A DNA stretch of 64,000 nt, taken from the NCBI GenBank assembly GCA_017590115.1, contig JAGGNK010013114.1, forward strand, positions 1,798,001 through 1,862,000, in the 5' to 3' direction. The translations under genes were made by a program, and so were the position numbers. The DNA comes from Montifringilla adamsi. Its lineage: Eukaryota; Chordata; Aves; Passeriformes; Passeridae. The notes under the pieces were generated by a model, which was given only the letters and a program-made list of their open reading frames with translations, ran no database searches and was not told the DNA's origin. Position 1 is the first letter of the stretch; the number at the start of each line of letters is the position of its first letter. Positions 46,147-60,601 of the stretch are shown in pieces.

Positions 46147-47337
46147 TCATTGTTTATTAGTTTTATTTGTGGTCTATAAAAATACTAGGAAATAGTAGAT
46201 TAATCCTATCTGGAATCTACAGAAATCATTTTAATAGGTAAAAATAGGCACTGGAATCTTCCATAGAACAGATATTCTATTCTTCTTTATTTTTAAGTTT
46301 TTATGTTTTGCTTCTTAATGTGATTTAATGCAAGCTGTGTTCAAGGCATTACTTTTAAGTTTCATGACCTAAGGCACTGAGAGCATTTTCCTTCAAATTT
46401 CATCTATTACCCTGCCTATCTCCTCTGAGAGACTCAGAAGCTGTTCGATTAAAACGACAGAGCTGTTTCAAGCATAATTCCATTGAGAAGTCCATGGGAG
46501 CTGCTCTTGGTATGTGATTCACATAGGATGGCCCTTCATAGGTCTATCACTAACTTTCTGGAAATGTGTAGCTGACAGGAAACAATCCAGAAAAGTCTAT
46601 TTTTACACTGTTATTACAGTACACACACTGATTCACAGACAGACCAATACAGTTTGTGTATTCTGATATATGATACATGTCTGCTTTATATATTAGGAGA
46701 TGCCAGGACTGATAAACTTCAGTGGAAGTATGGGATGGCAAGAGAAGATGACAAGATGTCAGCTCAGAAACTGTATGATATAAATAGGTATCTGTTTTTA
46801 CAGCAGTTCTGTGACAAGGAGAGAGTTGTAACTAACTCAGCCTCTCTTCTCATTAGCAAATGGGAGAACCCTGCAGGAAGCCACAGCTGCCTACTTTTCC
46901 TTCAGCAGTGCTGTGCAGAGGAAGAAATCTGGCTTCCAGCAAAGCCAGGGAATAAAGTCAGGACTGGCACTGGGGGTGAGAGCATGTGGGACTTTTCCAG
47001 GCATTAAAACTATAAGCAGACACTGGGAATGGCCATGCTGACTTTGTGACTATTCAGGAGCCAGTGAAGATCCCACATGTCTGTCAACACTGCAGGAGTT
47101 CACATGTTTGGGCAAGATTATTCCTACAGCACTTGTTTTATGCACTTTCTTTCATGGTGGGGTGTTGCTTGAGCAAAGTCCTTCAGCAGTGGAAGAAGAG
47201 CAGCAGCAGGGCGAGCTCCTGTGCCTTGTATTATAAATTGATGCTCAGCATCACTCTGAAAGCTGTGCCCTCACATAGCTCATAGTATACATTAAATAAC
47301 AGAGTAGTTCCAGGTGCATTTCTCTTTGGAGACTTTG
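46147..47337. other. Unique non-coding sequence
   Basis: The 117-codon plus frame at 46654-47007 shows no domain or signal I know and is within chance expectation. No repeat seen. Confidence 0.45.
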
Positions 47338-47403
47338 TTGGTTTTTTGGTGTTGTGGGTTTTTTTTTGTTTTGTTTTTGTTTTGTTTTGATTATTTTTTT
47401 TTT
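47338..47403. repeat. G/T-rich (TTTTG)n-like tract
   Basis: Imperfect TTTTG and GTTTT units with T-runs at both ends. It is a simple repeat. Confidence 0.8.
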
Positions 47404-49166
47404 AATTCTGCACCTTAATTCCACTCTGTGTATATAGGTTTGCTTTATTTTCTGTAGCTCATGAATTAACACTGTGCTGTTGTGTTCTTCAATACTCTTG
47501 TACTCTGGTGCTCTGAGGAAATCAAGAATCTCATCAGTTCCTTCAAACTTTTTTTTAATACTGGTTTATATTTATTCTGTAATGTGTAGTCTAATAATCT
47601 AGACAAATGCTATGTTCACTGTAAGAGTATCTTCTTCTGAAACAGCTGAATTACTTTGAGATGTAATTCCACTATGTGGTTGCATCTGATGTATACTTTT
47701 TTAATTAATCACTTTTAAATTATAAAAAGAATACATTTAATCTGTGCTTGTCCCCAAATCCTTTACTTACCAGCCTCTCAGACAGCAGAAGTTTATTTAG
47801 GCTGGATATCCACAGGACCTTGGCAAAAATCACTAAACTGCTATAGTGGTGAATCATTTGCTTCGAGAGAGGAAGAAACTGCATAATCAATTATTGATCT
47901 CTCCTGCTATGTGCTTCCTCTTCTGATTAAATCTTCCAAAATATTGATACAGAATTCTAGGAAGAAAAAGGTATCAGATGGGGGTGAATGTGCCTGACCT
48001 TGCCATAGGATGAAGAAAGTTGAAGAGCAGTGAGTCAGGGAGAATGCAAGAGGAGAGGTGAAGTCACCCGGCAGTCCATGACTTGTCACTGTGTGGAGGG
48101 AGAAATTTTCAAACAAGCAGGTGCTGTATGTTCCTTCAGGCACTGTTTAGATTAGAACCTCATTCAGAAGAGGCTCAAGATTCATGAACCGAGTCATTGC
48201 CAAACATGAGCCCAGAATTAAGTTCCTCTGGAGTCCGTAATTGATATTCTGTCTGGTCAAAAAGACTGAATCTGTCACCCTTCTGGGATATGCGGAAAAA
48301 AAAAAAAAATAGGTTGATCAAGTTATTGAAAATGCTGGGCATTCCTATCTCAGATTCTTGAAAGGATGATCATGAGTTTTTGCAGGGGCTGGCTACCTTC
48401 CTCCTGGAATTATTGTTTAATGAGATTTAAGGCTTTTAACACCTTAAGATGAATGTGGAATCCTCATTATATTTCTTTGTGGACCCAGGGCCACAATGTC
48501 TGGGACTTTGATGTTTAAATCCAACTCTAGATTTTTGTAGGTGAACCTTGAGCAGGTATGCAGGAAGTGTTTAGTAAGCAGCCTTAACCCATTTAAAATT
48601 GTCACCTTCTGGACAGGAAAAAAATAAATTAAACAAAGGAAGGCCCACAGATACCATGTGGCAGAGACCATTCCACCTCAAACCAAAATCAATGTTATGC
48701 TTCCTGTTACTGTGTTAGAGGATTGAAAACTTGCTTTTTCGATTGATTTGTTTTCTACTGCAAAACTAATTATGTCCAATGCAGTTCTTCCTTTGCCTTC
48801 ATCCGGAGGGGAAACTATTTGCAGCGGTGGCTCCTGTCCTCTGCTCAGATAGCTGTGTCAATATCGCCGTTGCTTCATTGTTTCTTGAAAGGTGAAAAAT
48901 CCCAAGCTTCAGCAAAGTTCTCTATGTATTCATTCTATCAAAATGTCCTTTTCAGCCTTTCCATAGTCTAGGCACATGCTGTTGATTGAAGTCACCCACA
49001 GGGATGCCCTCACAGGCAGAATGTGCACATGGATGCACATCAAGAGGAATCAGTCCATAGGAGTGATGAGTGCTAGTGCATTTTTACCAAGGTATTTCAG
49101 AGATGCTTAAGGAAGGAGATGAATTTCTAAGGGGCTTGACTTAAATCTAGTGAGAGATCAGAAGAC
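47404..49166. other. Unique non-coding sequence
   Basis: A 13-base A-run lies near 48297-48309. 48790-48890 has several retained CpGs in a CpG-poor setting. No gene or interspersed repeat recognised. Confidence 0.45.
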
Positions 49167-49189
49167 TTTTTTTTTTTTTTTTTTTTTTT
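49167..49189. repeat. Poly-T tract, 23 bases
   Basis: An uninterrupted T run. No adjoining retrocopy or matching flanks seen. Confidence 0.9.
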
Positions 49190-50760
49190 AATGCTTTGGA
49201 AGCATTAAGAGGTTGGGAGAAACCATCCTTTCTTTAGTAGTTTTTAAACCTAAAATGTTTCTTTCCTGAAGATGTATGGTAGGCATATAGAGAAAGATTG
49301 TTTCTGGCATTATTGTTTGGATTGCTACTGTCCAACTCTTCCAATGCCAGTGATAACTGAAAAGTGAATTTCATGGTCAATACCAGCATGAAAGATGTGG
49401 TGGCTTAGTCCAACTTGGGGTTTAGTTAGACACAGGCTTCACATGTAATTCATTCTCTCAAGGCTTTAAAATTGTAGAGTCCCAGATGTTTCTCTCAGGA
49501 TGGCAGCAGACTGTCACACCCAAGTTGGATTGTCATAAATTCTAGACACACCGAATTATGCAGTAGTAAATCAGTTCTGCATTAAAAAAACAGCAGCAAA
49601 ATTTGTCCTAACTGAATGTAAGGGCTGGGAGTTAGACTTTTAGAATAATGGTTTCCCCAGATGGTAAGAGCTGCGTTGGGCAGTAAAAGCTCCCATTGAC
49701 ATTGCCTTGCTAAAGAGCAGGTCTCAAGGCACCACAACAGCTTGGCAAGCTCATCCTCTGCATCAGAGCCCCAGCTGCTGCAGAGCTCTGGTGCAGCATG
49801 CTGGTAATTCCACAGCAGCTCCCCTGTGTATGAAAAAGGACAAGGGTTCTAACAAATTAATTGTGAACTTCCCCAACCCAGTAATTGTATTTTCTGCTCT
49901 CTAATACACATTTTTTTATTTTCTGTTTGTTTCACACTGTCCTCTGCTCTGAGTTTTCAAAGATGCTAGAGAAGTTTGCATTGTTGACATGTAGCATTTT
50001 TGTAGATGCCAGTGGCAAATCAGGAGGCATTTGAACATGCCAAGGGGATGATCTGTGTGGGGGGTGTTTTTTAGCTGGGAGAGCAGTATTGGAAGAACTG
50101 AGACGTGAGGGGAAAAGTAAATAGGAACAACATGCTTCATATCCCAGGTGCAGTAAAGGAATGGGACTTTCAAAAAGGTAAAATATTCATGAACTAGTCC
50201 TCTCTGAGGACTTGGGGGTTTTCAAAGCTCTGAACACTTCCTCTGGAATGCTCTGTACCTCTGAAAAAAACAAATAGCTGCATTTAGGTTTAATTCAGCA
50301 TCGGATAAGGGAGAAGGCAGCTTCCATGCAGTTGTGATACATGTAGTTCTTTTTGGGGCTGAGAGTAGAGGTGAACATTTTGAGAGTAAGTAGGCAATGA
50401 GAGACTTAAACTTACCTGTCTTTGCTTGGCACCATCCCTCCTCCTGCCCTGCTGCATGCAAGCTCCTGCTGTGTCCATCTCTGGCTACACCTCTTAACTG
50501 CAATGCCCTGGTTTTGTCACATCCCTCGCTTTGGGCAGTGCTCTCTTTCTGTGGGCTTCTTGTTGTATTGGCAACCATTGTGATCAGACATACAGCTTAC
50601 ATTGTTTTGCTCTCTCTTTGGTTAACATATTAGTGTCTTATTTTAATTTTATTGTATGAGGCTATTTCTCTGGCTATATAGCTTACTGTCTTTGTTGTGA
50701 AACATTAGTTGGAATTGCAGTTTTAGTTCAGAGGTTCAATAATCATCGATCTCTTGGCTA
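49190..50760. other. Unique non-coding sequence
   Basis: The 118-codon minus frame at 50222-50578 overlaps two other frames and shows no domain. No repeat family recognised. Confidence 0.45.
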
Positions 50761-50812
50761 GATGCTGGATTCCATGATGAGGTCCTTTCCAACCTGAATG
50801 ATCCTATGATAA
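50761..50812 (+). mobile_element. CR1 LINE, terminal 3' fragment
   Basis: GATGAGGTCCTTTCCAACCT followed by GAATGATCCTATGAT is the last part of a plus-strand CR1, including its characteristic ATTCTATGAT-like end. Some diverged CR1 sequence may extend a few tens of bases upstream. Confidence 0.85.
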
Positions 50813-53800
50813 TAAGTAGTAACACAGGCACCCTGTGTTTCTGTGGGCATGGAATTTTCTCTGGAATAATGAATCTGAAGAAACCATCAGGCTGTGAATC
50901 TTGATACAGTATTACCTTTTGAATTTATTAACAGCTGGAAAGATGATCTTATGGAAACATAATTTATCCTATTGATTTCAAGCAACTGCTAAATCAGGAA
51001 ATGGAGGCAAATATCTGTGCTGCTAGTAATTTTTTTCAGGATTAACTGGATAAAATTAAAACCCCCAAATTCCAAATACATCAGTGGGTACCAAAAATCA
51101 CAACTCTTTATGCCTAGCTGTCAAACCTTATAACTCTTCCGTGGTATCTTCGATGGAATTATAAATGTTCAGTGCAAAAATATTTGCTGTACCAAAGGTG
51201 GAACACATAGAAGTATAAAATAAAATAGATTTAGTATAAAATAAACAACACAGGGATTGCATTCTTGATTGCACAAATAAGTTTGGTGCTTTAATCATGA
51301 GAACATTACTTGCAGAGTTGAAACTTTTAGGTAAGTTGAACTTCCTTCAAAACAACCACATAACTGCAGGTTTAAGCACTCAGCTAATCCAGGGTTCTTA
51401 AGACTGTAAAAGAACTTGGTACAGATCATGCATTAGCATGCCCAAGTTATACACACCACCTACAAAAAACCCCTTGTCTTTTGTACATTTTTGTGCCAAG
51501 AAAGTGATCCAGATTAGATGCTTTTCCTTCTCAGTAACAGTGTCCATGTATGTGCATAAGTCTCAAAACATGTGCTTTTCACTCCAAGTTAATGAGGTCG
51601 TTTTAAAGGTGAAAGACATTACTTGAAAGGAAGAGCACCACCTTGTGACACCAAGAATAATGTTGCTGTGTACTTGATCGAGAGAAGGGAAGAAGTAGAT
51701 TTACAAGGTTTTATCCTCTAACAGATGATAGAGATGGGTTTTCTCTTTCATTTGCCTTTTCTTTTAAGACTTAACAGGGGAACTGATGTTTTCAAGTGAT
51801 ACAAATTCAACAAATCAGCTTTATTTCATTGACATGAAAAGCTCATTTTCCAATTTCATCTCAAATTTCACTTTTTTAATAGATTAACTTCAGATAAAGA
51901 TTGCTATGAAGTCTTAGATTTTAAAGCCATCAATTAGATTATCAGTCCTTTAAAACTGAAATGTAGGGTTTTTTTACAGATTTCTTATTCCTTCGTCTTT
52001 CAGAAGCCTTAAGGAAGGAGAGAGATTTTATAAGCTTCATTATAAGTAGCGTGCAGGGACCCTCCTATTTAGGCTTGCATAGCTTTAAACATTTATATGC
52101 TCACAACCAATTTGTGGTGAGATTCTTGCAGAAGAAACTCCGTTCTAGCACACAGGACATTCAGTCAGACCCATCCACTTTTCATAGCTTCAGCTATCAG
52201 ACTGGAGCTTCAGTCAAGCTAGAATAAGTTATAGCTGCCTGACAGGGCATAGATGGGAACAGTGTCAATCCTGCTAACACACATTTCTTCTGATATTTTT
52301 GCACAAGCAGAGGCTTTGTTAAGGATCAGTGTTCAAACACAGTGTTAAACAATCCATATAATAGTGCAAGAGCACTGCCAGAGAAATGGATTGAGACTAT
52401 TCCAACTTTCATAGAAAACAGAGTTTAGAGAATTTACAATATATTGATTGCAAAATGTGTGTTTTAATGAATACAATAACATCAACAATAATCCATGTTT
52501 TATTGCTTGTTCAGGGTTTGTTGTTTGGTTTGTTTTGGTGACTTATGGGGTTCTTTTTTTGCTAAAGTGCAAACTTTAAAAATTCAGAAGAGTAGACATG
52601 TTTGTTATTGAGGACATTTTATTACTATTGCCTAAGGCATTTATCTCCACAACAGATTAGCTTTTACCACTGAGTTTTATTGTGTAATTTACATAACTGT
52701 GACTTAGCTGAGCCTTGAAAGCTGGATCTCACCTGTCTTTCAAGAAAAATGTCATTTTACGCTTTCTGACTTGTTTGCTCAGAAGCTTGTAGATTTTTTT
52801 TTTTCCCAAATGCATATTTATATTGTAATGAGAAACCAAACAGCTTCAGACCAAACCTAAATCTGATTCAGAGGATGAAACCAAGAATCCTCTTCCCGCT
52901 TGCGACACGGATTAGTGTAATTTAGCCAAATATCTGTCAGTCTTGTTCGGTGCAAAGAAGACCCCACTGGAGGGATTTGAACTACTGCAACATTCAGCAA
53001 GTTTGTTAAGCTAGGACAGACTGTGACCTGGCAGTACCAGGTGTCAAATGAATCCTGCAATGTTAACAGGGTGTGAAACTTATTGGTACCTGGTAAAAAC
53101 TGTCAGGGGTGGATGAACCAGATTCAGGCAGTGCACTGTGCATTGGATGTGATACTTGATACTGCTGCTGAGATAGCAATAGTGCCCAGTCCAGGTCCTG
53201 GAGTTTAAAAGGGCACATTCACGGGTTAGGATCCTCTAGCAAAAAACAGGGGCAAAAGTCAAATGTATTGCCAAACCTGTTCCCTGATGGATGAGAAAGA
53301 CTGGACCTAGAGCTGAGTAAAGTTATTTAAATTTTGCTTTAATGGGCTTTTTGCTGCCTTTGCCAGGGACAAATAAAAGATGTTGTGACTTCCCACCATT
53401 CCTGGTTTCCTTGGTAACATTTTGCATGTTGGGAAGTAGCTGTTTGAAAGTCAGATTAAAGGAAAAGCCCTTGGAGAAGAGCAGTTTGATACAAGGCTGT
53501 TTTCTTTCTCTAGAACAAAGCAGCAATAAGCGTGTATGTATGTTTTTGAGAGAAACTCTAATAGAATGACTCATTTGTGTGTTGCTGACAAATTCCATCT
53601 GCTGATAAAATATACATTAGAACTCTGTTCATCCTGAAAGGGGTGTCCTGGATCTTTCACCTGATTGCTGATATACAGTGCTCAAAAGAGAATGCTAGGT
53701 ATTAGTTGGCTTTAAGAGACAAGAAACAAATAATGTGTTTGGGTCATTTTGTAGCATGTTTTGTGACAGCAGTTGAGAGCTATTTATTTCCTCAAGTACA

Positions 53801-54420
53801 ATTCCTGTTCCATTTTCATAGAAAAGAAGAAACCTGCCTGATTGGAGAATTTAGCATTTGTACAAGGTATTTTCCTGCTTAACTGATTAAAACTCTTGAA
53901 TCTATCGCAAAAATGTGTTTCAAAATTATAAAAATACCTTATGTCTTTCTGTCAGCAGCTGAATGCTTTCTGTTTAGAGGAAAGATGCTCACACAGCCTC
54001 TTTTGCCTTTGGGCATTGATTCAGGAAAACTATAAAACACTTGTTTGTTAATGGAAAAAAAAAATCCAAGCATGAGGTTTTGAACAGAACTATTAATGTC
54101 CTAAGTGAGTGTTCAAGCAGTAAAGGGAGGTTTCAGTCACTTTCCTTTTCATCTTGGCAACCTTTTATTTTGGAGTGGTGAAGGGCAAGACTTTTGAAAT
54201 AATGCTGGTCCTTGGGGCTTACAGTGTCCACTCTGCAGCATTAGAATGGCAAACCCCAGAACTATTGACAGACTTTCAAAAACACTGATGTTTGATAAAG
54301 CTGTTAGTACTGTTGGTAGTGTGAGTGGAGGGCTGACTTCTCCCTGGGGGTTCCAGGCTAAGAGCCCCAAGCTGCCCTTTGATCAGAGTGCTCTAATCTG
54401 ACCTACAAACAGCTTTGTCC
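50813..54420. other. Unique non-coding sequence
   Basis: A short TTTG-rich patch lies at 52516-52541. 52890-52970 keeps several CpGs. No gene or interspersed repeat recognised. Confidence 0.45.
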
Positions 54421-54482
54421 TCTGCAGGCTTGGTATGGCAAATTCTTCTCTTCAGTAGGCTTGGACTGGCAAATCTCATCCT
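54421..54482. repeat. 31-bp imperfect tandem duplication
   Basis: Units at 54421-54451 and 54452-54482 both carry AGGCTTGG..TGGCAAAT in register at a 31-base spacing. Roughly 70% identity by eye indicates an older duplication. Confidence 0.65.
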
Positions 54483-54859
54483 GAGGAGCCCAAACCCTTC
54501 ATTTGGGTGTGCAGAAAGATTGGACACCCAGCTCAAGACTTCAAGTTCCCTGCTGGGAAGGGAACTGTAAATCTGAGACCTACCAGCCTGGTGGCCATGC
54601 AAGTGAATCATTCCTGGGTCTTTGACCAACAATTTTTCAGAGCAGGTGTTGTGCTAAGACCACATTTAGCAGACAAACTCAGAAAATCTGTTTTTAGAAC
54701 ACCCTTCTCAAATTGATTTGTGTCTTTTTCTCTGCTGAATTTTCTTTTTATCAGATAAAAACAAAATTTCTGCCAAAATCTAGATAGTATATGCAGAACA
54801 GAATATGACAGAAATTGTTGACAGTTTTTATACACTAATGTTTTATTTCTTTCCTTTCT
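54483..54859. other. Unique non-coding sequence
   Basis: Nothing recognised; short frames only. Confidence 0.5.
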
Positions 54860-54939
54860 TGGGGGTTGTTTTGGTTTTGTTTTGGTTTTTTTTGTTTGTT
54901 TGGATTTTTGTTTGTTTGGTTTGTTTTGTTTGTTTTTTT
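54860..54939. repeat. G/T-rich (TTTG)n-like tract
   Basis: An imperfect array of TTTTGG, TTTG and GTTTT units about 80 bp long, the longest of the G/T-rich tracts here. Confidence 0.85.
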
Positions 54940-56994
54940 AAATTTGTATTTCTTTCCCTTTTAAAGTAATCATCAACAAAGAAAATGTAACCTTGGTTTT
55001 ACTCCTCCATAGACAAAATGTCATTTACTTTAAATTCCTGTAGTGCTGAAAATATTTCTGTTTATTTTTAGAAAATAATAAAAAAAAATTTAATCATTCT
55101 GAGTTCTCTACATTTTCAATTGGACTAGAATAAGAGTCCCATATGTTAAGAGTGGGGACATTGCCATTCTATAATTTTTTTATAGGAATTCTGAGTGGGG
55201 TTTTTTATGCCCCACTCATGCAATGCATCAGGCAACAGTATTAATTAGTGAGATTTATAAAAACTAGGAAGACTATGGCTTATTTATCCCCCTTCTACTC
55301 AAATAATACAAGAAAATCAGTTCCTTTCAAAAAATGTTTGTAGAGACCATCATTGCAAGATCCAAGCCTAAATATTCTTTTTGCTGAGATGTTCAGTATC
55401 AGTATTGCACCTGTATGTCACTCAGCCTAAAATGCCTCATAAAGGGCATTTCAGCTTAATATGGATAATATTATGTTGGAAATTCTATTGGAATTATGTT
55501 GGCCATCTTCCCGCTGTCTCTGTTCATTGTAGTACACCTTTTTTAACAACAGTAGAAGCTGCTTATTTCTACAAGCTGTGCTTAGATATTGCTGTGTGTT
55601 TCAGCCGCTCACTATTTTGTTCTGTAGAGAAAATGGACTAGCTACGTCTGCATTTGTTCTGCTGCACAATTCCTGTCTTCATGGCTGTATTTGATCTGTT
55701 TTTGTGATCTCATCTGTGTTTCGTTCTTTCTCCCCCACCTATGACAATAATTTTGGTAGGCTACCAAAATAGTACCTTCTATGTCTCATATGCAACTTCT
55801 CTGAAACAGGAGCTGCATCTTCTTCCTTCTCCTAACTACTCACTTATCTCTGTGGGGCTACAGACACATCAAGGGGTTTGGTTGTAATGAATAAATGCTT
55901 GAGCTGCTCTCTTACTAAGGTGTATTTGTATTTGAGTACAGCACAAGAAACCATATGCCTTTACTTGGCTGTGCAGGGCATCCTCTTCTCATCATATCCC
56001 TTTCTAAATCTCTTTAAATATGTTTCACAATGCTATTTTTGATGCTTTATAATGTCTCTATGGCTACCATAGATTTTAACTATTGTAACTGTTTTCAAGT
56101 AGATGGCCCCAGCATACAGAAATATCTGATAGGTGGGAAACATTAGTGGGGATGTTCTAGGGAAATCTTTACTATAGTAGTGGAATATTCCTGCTCACTA
56201 GAAGGGGCTTTTAATTTTCTTGCTTTCTAGTTTAGGCACTGTCTCTGAAACTAGACCTCAACTTTTTTTGCTGCCTTTCGGGAAAAGGAAGGCAAGGAAT
56301 ATACACTCCTATTTAGTAACCTAGTTTTACTAATGGAATTAAAATATCAGCAGGCTTGGTGGTAATTTTGGAGGAGTCAGACAGACGTCTGCAAAACTCT
56401 TTCTCTTAAGAGCATTTTTGTTGTACTGTTACAGTTCTCTGGTTGCATGGGATTTCCTCTTTTCCTTCCTAATGGTGCATCTCTGATGGCCTTTCCAGTA
56501 TTTTAGTTAGGCTGAGCTGCAGAATTTGAGGCCACTTATATAAATAAACAACCTAATTTTGAGACCAGAAAAGAAGTTTTATAGGACTACTAAGGGGACA
56601 GTAGAAAATTTTTCCTTTGTGTGCTTCTTTTGCTGTAATGGCCCCAGATGAGGATTTTTCTTCCTTGAGACTAGGCCCAAATTAAAGATTTCAGTCTTCA
56701 AATTTCAAATCAAAATAATGAAGTCATAGTAATGCATAATTGTTTAAGAGCAAACTGCCCAATAAGTCAATTATGTAGCATGGCACCTTGAAAAAGCTTA
56801 TCCATAAAAACTAACTTCACCCTGTGGAAAATTGAATCTTTTTTTAGCACAGTAAGCATTTTAAAACTGAGTAGCACTAAATAACTCATTGATTAATTAT
56901 TTCTTCTAATCAATTTATTATATAACCCTTTTAACCCCTGCAAATCATACTAATCTGTTCCTCACACATTAATTGTTCATCCAAAATATCAAGT
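54940..56994. other. Unique non-coding sequence
   Basis: AT-rich, with no gene or repeat family recognised. Confidence 0.5.
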
Positions 56995-57185
56995 CTCCTT
57001 CTCTACCTTCCCCTGCATTCTTCCAAATAATTGATCTTCCCACCCTTCCAAATCAACTTTACCTCTATTCCTCCATGTTTTTTTGCATGATTCTTCTGCT
57101 TTCCAGCTGTCTCTGTTATTTTCCAGTGCTCTAAAAGTCTTCACTGAGTTTGTCCCCACCTTTTCCCCACTGTCCCCCCTACTGA
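56995..57185. repeat. Pyrimidine-rich region
   Basis: The plus strand is strongly biased to C and T with many CCTTC, TTCC and CCCC strings but no fixed repeat unit. It may be a decayed simple repeat. Confidence 0.5.
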
Positions 57186-60100
57186 GTATTCAAACTGGAG
57201 TGGGGCAGCAATAAAATCTACTTCCAGTTCCTTGACTCTTTGCTCCTCTTGTGGGGCAACCAGTCAATTGTCAAACAATCTGTCATTTGCTCTTCAAACC
57301 CCTCCTTAGTTTAATGAGATGCATGAATGCAGGAGCTGTGCAAAACCTGCTGGGGATCACCAGGAACAGGGTGGGCCAGCACTGCCTCACACAGCAGCAG
57401 GCAAGGCAGGGCATGGCAAGTCTCACTGCATCCTGAAGTCCCAAGAGAGCTGCATTGAATCCAGGGCAGGCCAGAAGAAACACACAGCTTTTGGCACTTG
57501 CTCGTGATCCCTCTATCCATATAGATCCTTCTCGTCTGTCCTTTGTTGTCTTAGACGAGAAAGAGTCCCCAAAAGCCTACCTTAGAAAGGGAATGAAATA
57601 AAACAGATTATTGTTGTATTTGGAAAACATTCCAGCAATAAATGGGATCATCTGTTGTTTGGTTGGGGTTTTTTTCCAGGTGGAAAGTAGAGGCACACAG
57701 GTCTGAATAGATGAGGTTGGGTTTCTGACAGCCAAGACAAAAGTATAAGAAAGCCTCTGCTGCAGAGTAAAATTGACAATGAACAAGAAATATTTTGTTA
57801 AATGTAAAGCAAGGTCTTTGGAATGCAAAATCTTTCATCTCCATGGGTTTTGCATCTCTTCCTTCCAAGGACTGACAATTAGAACATAAATCTTGGAACT
57901 TGATGGGAAAGAAAAAGACAGCATTCTGTCTGCTATCTGGATTTCTCAAATTTCCCTGTGTTGCAGGAATTAATGTTGCACATAGTTCAGCACCAGTGGT
58001 GTTACTGATACATTAAATGGATTATAACAACATGTGGGATTTAGGTATGGTAAAATATAGACTGTTTTATGTGTGCATTGCGTGTGTTAGCTTCATCCTT
58101 GTAGTAATTCTGCAGATTTTCGTTTCTTTCTGTAACTGCTTATATTGAAAACAGAAGTATTGACGGTGTTTTGATTTTGGTAAAAAGCAGGGGAAAAAAA
58201 AAAAAAGAAAACACTAGAATGAGAAAGTTCTATTAGCATGCAGATTTATGAAGGTACTAAATAGAAATAGAGAATTAATTTAGTAAATGCTTAGTACACA
58301 AAACAAGTTTGTCTGCCTGGGTGAATTGCTTTACTGACCCTGAAATGCAAGGACAAAAAGAAATACCATGAAAAAATGAAGAATAGTGCATTTTTCCCTG
58401 TCCTTGCCCTGCAAGGTAGGGTATTTCTAGTTACAAAACTTTAAAGTGCCTTTATAAAAAGGGAAGAAATTGTGTTGCTAAGATTCAATCCTTGTGATGC
58501 TTGCTCTTCCACGGTGCTTTGTTTTCCCTTGCTTTCTGGAGCTTCTTTGCTCTCTCAATCTGATAAGATTTTTTTAATCTTGAAGCAGGGGGAGTCAGCA
58601 GCAATAATAAGAGACCATGTCTCCAATTGAACTTTTATATTGCTGGGGTAAATGTCTCATCACATCACATTATGTAAGGAAATTATTTTCCAGACTTGGC
58701 ATCTCTCATGTTGTGATGTTGCTCCTTTGTCCAGCGGGATTTTTCTGATCTTCTCTTCTTGCAGCAGAGAATCTCCAGAACCTGTGAATGCTAAGGTACA
58801 GAAAAGCTGAAGTGAAATGCACTGATTTTCCTCAGTTCCTATGTGGGTTAGGAGAAGAGGAAGGAAAGTGCTTTAAAGCTACAAAAACTGGGGGTTGTGG
58901 TGTGTATTACAAATGTAGAAGAAATATTCCGTTTGTTTTTAATCCAGAAATTTCAGTGTCTGCTCTCTAGTAGAAATAGGTTGATTAGAATTATTCATAC
59001 AATTGTGATGAAATTCATATTCTTTCTTGGCCTCAGGGCTTTCAAGTCCACTACTAAGCCATACCCTAAACTGCATGTGGGGCTTACAGTTGGAGTTACA
59101 ATTGTTGTGGAGGGATACTGGCAGCTGTGGGTTTGAATTCTACTTTAGTGACCACGTGTCTAATGCATAGATATTGCAGGGCCTAAGCTTCCATGTATTC
59201 AAAGCCTTGAGTAGATTTTACCCACAGGTTCAGAAAGTTTCTAACACTTCTAATTCCTATTTTATGATAAATCTTGTCCTACATCAAAATGTGGTGACAA
59301 AGAATTCTGTTCTTCCCTACCAAATTTACGGGAGTCACCGGTGCTGCAATAAGAGAGTTGCACAGTTTAAGTGTGATTGCAATACGCTGATTTTATAATT
59401 AACACTATCTAAGCTTATTCGTATAAGCCAGCCTCCTAGAGCTCTAATTCATACTTGGTCTGCAAGGCAGGAGATTTGCATGCACTAAATGGCTACTCTT
59501 TAAAATGGCTAATCGTTGGGGAAAAAATCTTTTTGCATTTATTGTTCATAGGGAACTCTGTAGGTATTAATATGGCTATAATTTCTAGCTAAAAAAATTC
59601 CATGGTAATTTAATAGATTCATGTCCAATTGGTGTAAAGTGATACTTTTCTTGTAGCAGGAAGGATTGTTGCTGTAAAAGCTGATGAATTTCACTTTGTA
59701 AAAAGGTAGGTGACGTGACATTTTAAGGTTGAAAACAGCTATTGTAATTTGGAATCAATACTTTATGCCTAGAATAATGTAAGGTACTGTTCTGTCCTAA
59801 TTGGCTGGAAGCTAAAATGTTAATGCCAAGCCAGCAGATGTATCCCCAGCCTGTAGTTTCCCATGAAGATTTGGTTTGCAAATAGATGACTTTCTATTTA
59901 TGGGTAAAGAAAAGCCTAATTGTGAGTCTTCACAGTACCAGGAGCTGCAACGACTGTGACTTTAAGGGAAGTGACTGGCTGATCACAGTGATGCCACAGA
60001 GCATACCAATGAGCTGCATCAATGTGTCTGTTCCAATGTGGAAATCTTTGGTAATCAGCAGAATGTAGACAGTAAATATCTCATTGTTTTTAACAGCAAA

Positions 60101-60277
60101 ATGTTGCAAGTTCAGAGAAATATGGCAAAGTCTAATTGGATTGAAAACAATGATTTCCTCTCAAATAGATTTCTGATTGAAAACTAATATAATCCAGTGA
60201 TGTCCCAAGTAATAACTGTAATGCAGAGATGGTGCCAAATTGAAAGACTAAGTGACTGAAAGTGTTGACATGGTAGA
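57186..60277. other. Unique non-coding sequence
   Basis: 57310-57480 is GC-richer and open on both strands for 60-69 codons without any recognisable domain. An A-run lies near 58195-58206. The 113-codon minus frame at 57608-57949 has no domain I know. Confidence 0.45.
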
Positions 60278-60336
60278 TTAAAAATCCATCCTGAAAATAT
60301 TTCTATTTTAAAAATCCATGCTGAAAAATTTCTATT
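60278..60336. repeat. 30-bp tandem duplication
   Basis: TTAAAAATCCATCCTGAAAA at 60278 is repeated with a single base change from 60308. The copies (60278-60307 and 60308-60336) differ by about two substitutions and one base of length. Confidence 0.88.
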
Positions 60337-60601
60337 TCAGTGTGTGCATCCTGCATTTTACCTCCTGTCCAGACTAACAGATTTTGTAATTGTGCAGTGT
60401 TTTCTCCTATAGTCAGCTCAGCCAATGTTACACTAAAATGCAATGTTTTTGGAATGAGGAGAAAGCACACATTATGTATAAGTAATGTCAAGATTTTATT
60501 GTTAGTAAACCTGAAGTTTTGAAAGTCTGATCTTTATTAGTCCAAATCAAATTGCTGCAGAAGAAGAAAAAAAAAAAATAATGCAGTTAACATTGCCGCA
60601 A
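60337..60601. other. Unique non-coding sequence
   Basis: Nothing recognised. An A-run lies near 60569-60579. Confidence 0.5.

Noticed and set aside
46654..47007. 117-codon plus frame
   Set aside because: No domain, signal peptide or repeat that I recognise; within chance expectation.
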